This document shows, piece after piece, positions 59,150-64,000 of a stretch of DNA of 64,000 nt (position 1 is its first letter; the number at the start of each line of letters is the position of its first letter). Both the position numbers and the translations under genes were made by a program. This DNA comes from Bacillus rubiinfantis (GTDB taxonomy: Bacteria > Bacillota > Bacilli > Bacillales > Cytobacillaceae): positions 1 through 64,000 of the forward strand of contig CCFE01000016.1 in the NCBI GenBank assembly GCA_000752035.1. The letters are read 5' to 3'. The notes beneath the pieces are model-generated. The model ran no database searches. It was not told the origin of the DNA and was given only the letters and a program-made list of their open reading frames with translations.

Positions 59150-59204
59150 TTGCTAAAATTCCTCCTATTAACCTATGTTTTTTTTGTTTTCCCTTACAAG
59201 GATT

Positions 59205-59279
59205 ACTATAAAAAACAAGTATTAACGGAGAATAAATTAAAAGTAAATGTTAGGTTAATAACTTTTAATTCTGTGTAAA
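59205..59279 (-). promoter_or_regulatory. PhoP-box array and pstS promoter
   Basis: On the minus strand TTTACA (59274), TTAAAA (59263), TTAACC (59253), TTTACT (59242) and TTTATT (59231) recur every 10-11 bp, like the TT(A/T/C)ACA direct repeats bound by Bacillus PhoP. A -10 TATAGT (59205-59210) lies 20 bp downstream of the last repeat, with no good -35. This layout is typical of PhoP-activated promoters. Confidence 0.78.
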
Positions 59280-59447
59280 TAACAAATTTACTCAAAGGAA
59301 TGAAAGATTAGCAGGTTTTCCATTCATTAATAATTCTTAACATGCACTTTATATTTGGTTAACAATTGTTTCATAAAATTGGAGATAATCACTTTTTCTT
59401 TCTCTAGATTATTTTGTAAACTAAGCAAAGATTTTACGGGGGGTATT

Positions 59448-60161
59448 ATGAAAACTAAAGTGCTACTTATCGATGATGAACCGTCGATTATTACCTTACT
59501 GGAATATAATTTAGAAATGGCAGGTTTTCAAATCATAACTGCAACCGACGGCATAGAGGGTCTGAAACTTGCAATATCGGAAGCGCCGGATATTATCATA
59601 TTGGATGTAATGCTCCCGCAATTGGACGGAATGGAAGTATGTAGGCAGCTTCGGCAAGATAAGATCATGACTCCCATTATCATGATTTCAGCTAAGGATG
59701 AAGAAATTAACAAGATTTTGGGGCTCGAATTTGGCGCAGATGATTATATCGTGAAGCCGTTTAGTACCAGGGAGGTTGTTTCCAGGGTAAAGGCTGTTTT
59801 ACGAAGGGCAAAGCCACCGTTAGAAGCTGCAAACGAAAATGATATGGAGGATAAACAAATAATCATTGGGGAAATTACCATCTATCCCAGTAATTTTGAA
59901 GTATATTTCCAAGATAATCTATTAGAATTAACCTTAAAGGAATTTGAATTGCTTTTCTATTTAGCGCAGAATAAAGGCAGAGTGGTCTCCCGCGAACAAT
60001 TGCTCAGTGCTGTGTGGAAGAATGACTACTCTTGTGGCACAAGAATTGTGGATGTACATATCTCACATATACGGGAAAAGCTTGGGGAAAAAAATAAATC
60101 AGCATATATCAAAACTTACCGCGCCATTGGCTATAAACTCGATGACCCCCTGATTAAATAG
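59448..60161 (+). CDS. OmpR/PhoB-type response regulator, PhoP-like, without adjacent kinase
   Basis: A 237-aa two-component regulator. The receiver domain has Asp9/Asp10, phosphoacceptor Asp53 (IILDVMLPQLDGMEV), Ser81 and Lys103 (ADDYIVKPFS). A winged-helix C-terminal domain follows (LTLKEFELLFYLAQNKGRVVSREQLLSAVW, then TRIVDVHISHIREKLG). It resembles B. subtilis PhoP along its length. No histidine kinase gene is adjacent; the next gene is convergent. The ATG at 59448 has GGGGGG about 5 nt upstream. Lying across the Pho-box array from pstS, it may be a PhoP paralogue using a distant PhoR. Confidence 0.88.
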   Translation: MKTKVLLIDDEPSIITLLEYNLEMAGFQIITATDGIEGLKLAISEAPDIIILDVMLPQLDGMEVCRQLRQDKIMTPIIMISAKDEEINKILGLEFGADDYIVKPFSTREVVSRVKAVLRRAKPPLEAANENDMEDKQIIIGEITIYPSNFEVYFQDNLLELTLKEFELLFYLAQNKGRVVSREQLLSAVWKNDYSCGTRIVDVHISHIREKLGEKNKSAYIKTYRAIGYKLDDPLIK

Positions 60162-60280
60162 TAAGGACAGTCATTTCCCTAATGTTTCACCATACTTTCC
60201 CTAAAAATATAGTAACATAGCATTCATTCTGGTAGTTTTACTTGATTTCCAGAGGGAAGACATAAAGAATGCAGTAATAA

Positions 60281-60303
60281 ATCCTATCAACTAGTGATAG
60301 GAT
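60281..60303. terminator. possible terminator hairpin between response regulator and FliL-like genes
   Basis: ATCCTATC / GATAGGAT with a 7-nt loop lies between convergent stop codons. No T-run is present, so it may only be an mRNA 3'-end structure. Confidence 0.4.
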
Positions 60304-60312
60304 TCTTAAGTC

Positions 60313-60789
60313 TTATTGGACGACTTTCTTTGTTAAATACAGTTTTAAGATCTTGCCTTCTTCCAGTTGTTGGTTTAGATGGTCTTGCGCTTTCTTCAAG
60401 AAGGAGTCGACAAATTTTTGGTTTTTTAGTTGGTCTGAAGTGGTGGTGGATAATTCACGAATAAGATAATCCTTTAATTGAAATTCCCGTTTGCCTGCTT
60501 CTTCAGCACTTTCTTTACTGTCCGTTACCGCACTAATCGCCAGGGCGACAAATGAACCTTCTCCTTTTAGATTAGCAGTCATTTCTTCAAAGGCAACCGT
60601 CTGTGATTCTAGCTCTTTCGTCGGCATGGAAGCAATCAATTTCTCGGGATCGGTGATTTTTGTAGCGGCTTTCGCATTAGTATCTGTGAAATACTTCATG
60701 ATGAAAGGGGGTTTCATATAAAAAATCCCTCCAGCCACACAAAGGACGAATAACGAGATAAAGACGATGGTTTTGTTCTTTTTCTTCAT
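60313..60789 (-). CDS. stand-alone FliL-like membrane protein
   Basis: A 158-aa single-pass protein. After a short basic N-terminus and helix (TIVFISLFVLCVAGGIFYM) come the features of FliL: FVALAISAVTDSKESAEEAGKREFQLKDYLIRELS, then FLKKAQDHLNQQLEEGKILKLYLTKKVVQ at the C-terminus. FliL is normally in a flagellar operon and associates with the stator; this gene has no flagellar neighbours. The ATG at 60789 has GAGGTG about 9 nt upstream. The gene could be a paralogue with another role, or a displaced fliL. Confidence 0.78.
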   Translation of the reverse strand: MKKKNKTIVFISLFVLCVAGGIFYMKPPFIMKYFTDTNAKAATKITDPEKLIASMPTKELESQTVAFEEMTANLKGEGSFVALAISAVTDSKESAEEAGKREFQLKDYLIRELSTTTSDQLKNQKFVDSFLKKAQDHLNQQLEEGKILKLYLTKKVVQ

Positions 60790-60989
60790 GTTGGAGTACA
60801 CCTCAATGTATGTAATGTTGTCTCTTATACTAGCGTTAACCTTGTGGTTGTATCACAAACAAGGATCTAAGACTATTTTAGTATATCAATCTTCAACAAA
60901 TAGGAAATAGGAACTAGTTCCCGATTGGTGAAAAATTTAAGAAACTTATTAATTTTTCAGCAAAATCCCCAACTTACACCTAAAGTGTG

Positions 60990-61039
60990 TTGACATAACA
61001 AAAGGCATCCTCTACTATTTATATAGACCAATTGGTATA
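60990..61039 (+). promoter_or_regulatory. promoter and operator of the LmrA/YxaF-type tetR gene
   Basis: -35 TTGACA (60990-60995) and -10 TACTAT (61013-61018) are 17 bp apart. Immediately downstream TATAGACCAATTGGTATA (61022-61039) has a perfect ACCAATTGGT core and resembles the LmrA/YxaF site TAGACCxxxxxGTCTA. A repressor there would block transcription at the start site. Confidence 0.8.
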
Positions 61040-61061
61040 ATTTTTATAATGGGGTAATACA

Positions 61062-61628
61062 ATGACTGAGAAGGAAAATTCAAAGGATAAATTAATCAAG
61101 ACGGCGTCTCGGCTCTTTCAGTTGCAAGGATATCATGCAACTGGATTAAATCAAATTACTAAAGAAAGCGGCGCACCAAAGGGATCATTATATTATCATT
61201 TTCCAGGTGGTAAAGAACAACTAGCTCTTGAAGCGGTGCAATTGACTGCTAAATTTGTCTCTGATCAAATAAAATGTGGCCTAGATTCTTCACCCGATCC
61301 GGTAAAGGCCATTCAGGGGTTTGTCGAGGATATCGCAGCGCAATTTCAAAAATATGGGGGTAAAGGCGGCGTTCCGATTGCATCAATTGCACTTGAAACA
61401 GCTCTTATCAGCGAACCATTAAGAAAAGCATGTCAAACTGCCTATAAAAATTTTCAAGATGCGTTTACCCAGAAATTATTAACTGCCGGATATGAGACAA
61501 ATCATGCGAAAGAATTAGGCATTGTTATCAATACAATGGTTGAAGGGGCATTTTTACTATCATTTACAATGGGCAATAGTGAACCATTACGATTAGTTGC
61601 AAAACAAATTCCAGTTCTACTGCAATAG
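61062..61628 (+). CDS. TetR-family repressor, LmrA/YxaF-like
   Basis: A 188-aa repressor. The N-terminus ASRLFQLQGYHATGLNQITKESGAPKGSLYYHFPGGKEQLA (in two parts, about 14-54) is almost the same as in B. subtilis LmrA and YxaF (QdoR), which sense flavonoids and regulate lmrAB, qdoI and yxaGH. Here it heads an operon with an NmrA-like oxidoreductase, a flavin reductase and a glutathione peroxidase. Promoter and intergenic operators carry the TAGACC half-site. The inducer is unknown; an aromatic or quinone-like compound is inferred from the relatives. Confidence 0.9.
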   Translation: MTEKENSKDKLIKTASRLFQLQGYHATGLNQITKESGAPKGSLYYHFPGGKEQLALEAVQLTAKFVSDQIKCGLDSSPDPVKAIQGFVEDIAAQFQKYGGKGGVPIASIALETALISEPLRKACQTAYKNFQDAFTQKLLTAGYETNHAKELGIVINTMVEGAFLLSFTMGNSEPLRLVAKQIPVLLQ

Positions 61629-61658
61629 ACAGAACTGGTACTTTAACAATCTTATATG

Positions 61659-61670
61659 TAGACTGGTCTA
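61659..61670 (+). promoter_or_regulatory. second LmrA-type operator, upstream of the NmrA-like gene
   Basis: TAGACTGGTCTA is a palindrome (TAGAC/GTCTA with a TG centre) in the 73-bp gap between the repressor gene and the NmrA-like gene. Its half-site is that of the first operator at 61022-61039. It may control a second promoter or loop with the first site. Confidence 0.72.
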
Positions 61671-61701
61671 ATTTTATAAAATCATTGAGAGAAGGATTAT
61701 C

Positions 61702-62556
61702 ATGAAAGTTTTAGTAACAGGGGCATCAGGTAATGTCGGTCGGTATGTAACAGAAGAATTGGCAAACATGGGGGAACAAGTAGTAGCTGCCGGTACTAAT
61801 CCTAAGAAGTTAAGTGAATTGTTTGAAGATAAGGTGGATACCATTACCTTCGATTTTACCAATAAGGGAACCTTTACCAACGCGCTCGAAAATGTCGATC
61901 GAGTCTTCCTGATGAGACCGCCTCACCTTGGAAAACCTGAAGACTTATACCCATTCATTGATGCAATGAAAGCGCACAAGATAAAATTGGTATCGTTCTT
62001 ATCACTTATGGGGGTGGAAAAAAATACAATTCCCCCTCACCATAAAATTGAAAAATATATTGAAGCATCTGGAATTCCCTATGCCCATATCCGGCCCGGG
62101 TTCTTTATGCAAAACGTATCAGGCGTTCATTCTGTTGAAATTAAAGAGAAGAACCAAATCTTCATTCCTGCAGGAAATAGCAAAACAAGTTTTATCGATG
62201 CAGAGGATATTGGGCTTTCTGTCGCCACTTTACTGCACAATCCTGAAAAATATAAAAATACTGCTCACACCATTACTGGATCAGAGGCCCTAGATTATTA
62301 CCAAGTAGCAGAGATCTTAAGCAAAGTTACAGAGAAGCACATTACCTACGCCAAACCAGGATATCTGAAATATAGAAGATATTATATTAACAATCGCGGA
62401 CTCGATAAAGCATACGTAAATGTGACGGTTGCCTTGTATTTTATGACGAGGATGGGGACTGCAAAAGATGTGACAGATGACTTTTTTAAATTAACAGGCA
62501 GACAACCGCGCACCTTTGAAGAATTTGCAATCGCGAATGTAAATTGTTTTAATTAA
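61702..62556 (+). CDS. NmrA-like/atypical SDR NAD(P)-binding oxidoreductase
   Basis: A 284-aa protein with Rossmann fold. The N-terminal VTGASGNVGRYVTEELA binds NAD(P). SFLSLMGVEKNTIPPHHKIEKYIEASGIPYAHIRPGFFMQN (in parts) is typical of the NmrA/quinone-reductase (QOR2) group, which reduces quinones or senses redox state. The TyrxxxLys of classical SDRs is replaced by HHKIEKYI. It lies second in the LmrA-type operon. AGAAGGA precedes the ATG. The substrate is unknown. Confidence 0.87.
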   Translation: MKVLVTGASGNVGRYVTEELANMGEQVVAAGTNPKKLSELFEDKVDTITFDFTNKGTFTNALENVDRVFLMRPPHLGKPEDLYPFIDAMKAHKIKLVSFLSLMGVEKNTIPPHHKIEKYIEASGIPYAHIRPGFFMQNVSGVHSVEIKEKNQIFIPAGNSKTSFIDAEDIGLSVATLLHNPEKYKNTAHTITGSEALDYYQVAEILSKVTEKHITYAKPGYLKYRRYYINNRGLDKAYVNVTVALYFMTRMGTAKDVTDDFFKLTGRQPRTFEEFAIANVNCFN

Positions 62557-62580
62557 AAAAATAAAAAAGGGGATGGGGTA

Positions 62581-63288
62581 ATGGGGATTCTAGGGGATAT
62601 AGCACCTCTCTTTAAAAAGAGGGAGCTGGCATTGGTAGAGGTTTATCAAGAATTTGACGATATCTATACGTTCATTTTTAAAAAAGAGCAAAACCTATCG
62701 TGGAAAGCAGGGCAACATGGAGTTTTCACAATCCTGCATAAAAAGATAAACAAGCCAACTCGGCCATTCACCTTGGCATCGGCACCTTCAGAGAATATAG
62801 TCAAAATATCGATGCGAATTGGTGAAAACCCAAGTGAATTTAAAAAAGCCATGTTAGAATTAGAACAAGGGATGAAAATTAGTATGCGCGGGCCGATTGG
62901 TCCTCTTTACATCAATGATGATCATCCTTCGCTACTTGTTGCTGGAGGGATCGGTATTACTCCGTTTCGAGCGATGCTGAAGGAGGCGGAACATCACCCT
63001 AACCGTACCGCACCGCTGGAACTGCTCTATATTAGCAGGGGCGAGAACTTCCTTTATAAAGATGAATTGGCTGAAATAGCAAAAACGACGTCCATTCAAG
63101 TAAACTTCCTAAACGCTAGAGAAGACTTGTATCAAGGAATAGATGAATTTATCACCATGCATAAACATAATGGCAGATTTTACGTGGCTGGCGAGAAAAC
63201 CATGGTTGACTCCGTCGCTACCTATTTAAAAAACAAAAATATAGCCAAGAGTCAAATTAAAAAAGATGTATTTATCGGCTACAAATGA
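62581..63288 (+). CDS. ferredoxin-reductase-type FAD/NAD(P) oxidoreductase
   Basis: A 235-aa protein with a plant-type FNR fold and no fused globin or ferredoxin domain. FAD-binding RPFTLASAPSENIVKISMR (about 61-80) and pyridine-nucleotide-binding LLVAGGIGITPFRAML are clear; the C-terminal GRFYVAGEKTMVDSVATYL closes the NAD domain. It likely transfers electrons from NAD(P)H to an unknown acceptor, perhaps with the NmrA-like protein encoded 24 bp upstream. AAGGGGATGGGG lies before the ATG. Confidence 0.9.
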   Translation: MGILGDIAPLFKKRELALVEVYQEFDDIYTFIFKKEQNLSWKAGQHGVFTILHKKINKPTRPFTLASAPSENIVKISMRIGENPSEFKKAMLELEQGMKISMRGPIGPLYINDDHPSLLVAGGIGITPFRAMLKEAEHHPNRTAPLELLYISRGENFLYKDELAEIAKTTSIQVNFLNAREDLYQGIDEFITMHKHNGRFYVAGEKTMVDSVATYLKNKNIAKSQIKKDVFIGYK

Positions 63289-63317
63289 TTTAGCGGAATA
63301 AGAATGGAGGGTTTGGT

Positions 63318-63794
63318 ATGACTATTTATCAGTTTTCAGCACCTTTGATCAACGGTGAAGAAAAGTCACTAATGGATTATAAAGGGAAAGTGTTATTAAT
63401 CGTCAATACAGCGACAAAGTGCGGCTTCGCTCCACAATTGAGAGAACTGCAAGAGTTACATGACCGCTACAGCATGCAAGGCTTTGAAGTATTAGGTTTT
63501 CCGTGTAATCAGTTCAAGAATCAGGAACCTGGTTCTGATGGACAAGTAGCAGAAACGTGTCAGATTAATTTTGGAGTGACCTTTCCGCTATTTAAAAAGA
63601 TTAACGTAAAAGGGGAAGCGGCTCATCCGCTGTATAGATATTTAACAAAAGAGAAAAAGGGGTTATTCACATCGGATATAAAATGGAATTTTACTAAATT
63701 CCTAATCGACAAAGGCGGGAATGTCTTTAAGCGTTATGCGCCAACAACATCACCATTGAAGATAGAAGAAGATATCAAAGGATTATTAAAATAA
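63318..63794 (+). CDS. glutathione peroxidase-family thiol peroxidase
   Basis: A 158-aa cytosolic peroxidase. Peroxidatic Cys35 lies in NTATKCGFAPQ, with tetrad residues Gln65 (FPCNQF), Trp123 and Asn124 (IKWNFTKF). Cys81 (AETCQINF) is placed to be the resolving Cys of the thioredoxin-dependent class, so the electron donor is more likely thioredoxin than glutathione. It is the last gene of the LmrA-type operon, 29 bp after the reductase gene; AATGGAGGG precedes the ATG. Relatives are called BsaA or GpxA. Confidence 0.94.
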   Translation: MTIYQFSAPLINGEEKSLMDYKGKVLLIVNTATKCGFAPQLRELQELHDRYSMQGFEVLGFPCNQFKNQEPGSDGQVAETCQINFGVTFPLFKKINVKGEAAHPLYRYLTKEKKGLFTSDIKWNFTKFLIDKGGNVFKRYAPTTSPLKIEEDIKGLLK

Positions 63795-63871
63795 CCCTTG
63801 TCAAATGCCACGCCCCGCTGCGGTTTAAATTAAACAAACACCATCGGGGTCGTGACATTAGCACTATTTTT

Positions 63872-64000
63872 TTAGGATTTCATTGCTTCCAGCTCTTCTT
63901 TGCTGGGACCATATACGCCAGGAACCTTCAGGCCAGCCTGTCTCATCAGAACCGTCAATTGTCCGCGATGATGTGCCTGATGTTGAATGAGGAGACGGAA
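63872..64000 (-). CDS. DinB-family protein, C-terminal end only (partial)
   Basis: The last 42 codons of a gene running off the window read RLLIQHQAHHRGQLTVLMRQ, then AGLKVPGVYGPSKEELEAMKS. HQAHHRGQL with its metal-binding His, and the GVYGPS tail, are typical of the DinB/YfiT four-helix family of putative metal-dependent enzymes. The gene converges on the glutathione peroxidase gene. Confidence 0.85.
   Translation of the reverse strand, partial: FRLLIQHQAHHRGQLTVLMRQAGLKVPGVYGPSKEELEAMKS

Noticed and set aside
59448..60161. Calling the response regulator phoP outright
   Set aside because: It resembles PhoP strongly, but the usual phoR partner is missing and the genome may hold another phoPR. 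Left without symbol.

Overview
The window is chromosomal DNA from a low-to-mid GC, spore-former-type Firmicute in the Bacillaceae. Evidence is the 16S 5' end with a Bacillus-type leader, many recognisable Bacillus families (PepT, GltC, AhpC/AhpF, YkuD-type L,D-transpeptidase, SigV/RsiV, PhoP-like regulator, DUF4023 peptide), strong AGGAGG ribosome binding sites and frequent TTG/GTG starts. The style of intergenic repeats suggests a Neobacillus-like soil Bacillus, but the genus is an inference.

Layout. 1-611: 5' end of a 16S gene (minus strand) with three tandem promoters. 612-8680: a very large secreted S8 protease, then a TetR-controlled ABC-2 exporter. 8788-12100: a NERD-domain protein, a large tandem repeat array, and PepT. 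12093-14891: divergent gltC/gdhA and a DUF4023 peptide. 14947-18032: two exported cell-wall enzymes. 18194-20290: an operon of PfkB kinase, amidohydrolase and YjbQ. 20571-22894: ahpCF with PerR-like boxes. 22902-27222: envelope stress and folding genes (M50-like membrane protein, PspA, a His/Gly-rich membrane protein, PrsA-type foldase, HtrA). 27403-31487: PadR-controlled heterodimeric ABC exporter. 31570-35890: chemoreceptor, UbiB kinase, AbrB-type regulator. 36110-37806: a 51-bp tandem array. 37899-41906: Mqo, YbjQ, a small membrane protein and a beta-propeller/cytochrome c lipoprotein. 41968-42850: another array. 42861-47892: sulfurtransferase, MarR, two SDRs, Ung, a flavin-binding split-barrel protein. 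47958-50903: polar amino-acid ABC importer. 51284-55750: small protein, SDR, GH13 glucosidase, cadherin-like secreted protein. 56032-57462: SigV/RsiV pair. 57688-60161: PsiE, PstS and an orphan PhoP-like regulator around a Pho-box array. 60313-63794: FliL-like protein and an LmrA/YxaF-type TetR redox operon. The window ends inside a DinB-family gene.

The most unusual content is non-coding. Five repeat arrays with different sequences occupy intergenic gaps: 9834-10590, 14571-14661, 36110-37806, 41968-42850 and 45077-45167. Four of them repeat at 19-21 bp, close to two turns of B-DNA, and the fifth at 51 bp, close to five turns. Two pairs are recognisably related (9834 with 41968 in opposite orientation; 14571 with 45077). 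They contain no unique spacers and are not CRISPRs; continuous reading frames through them on both strands look like by-products of the period. Shorter dispersed repeats sit at gene 3' ends (a 26-bp repeat overlapping two stop codons; a palindromic AGTGCC repeat at two convergent junctions).

All assignments come from reading the sequence and comparing it with remembered families. No database search was run.
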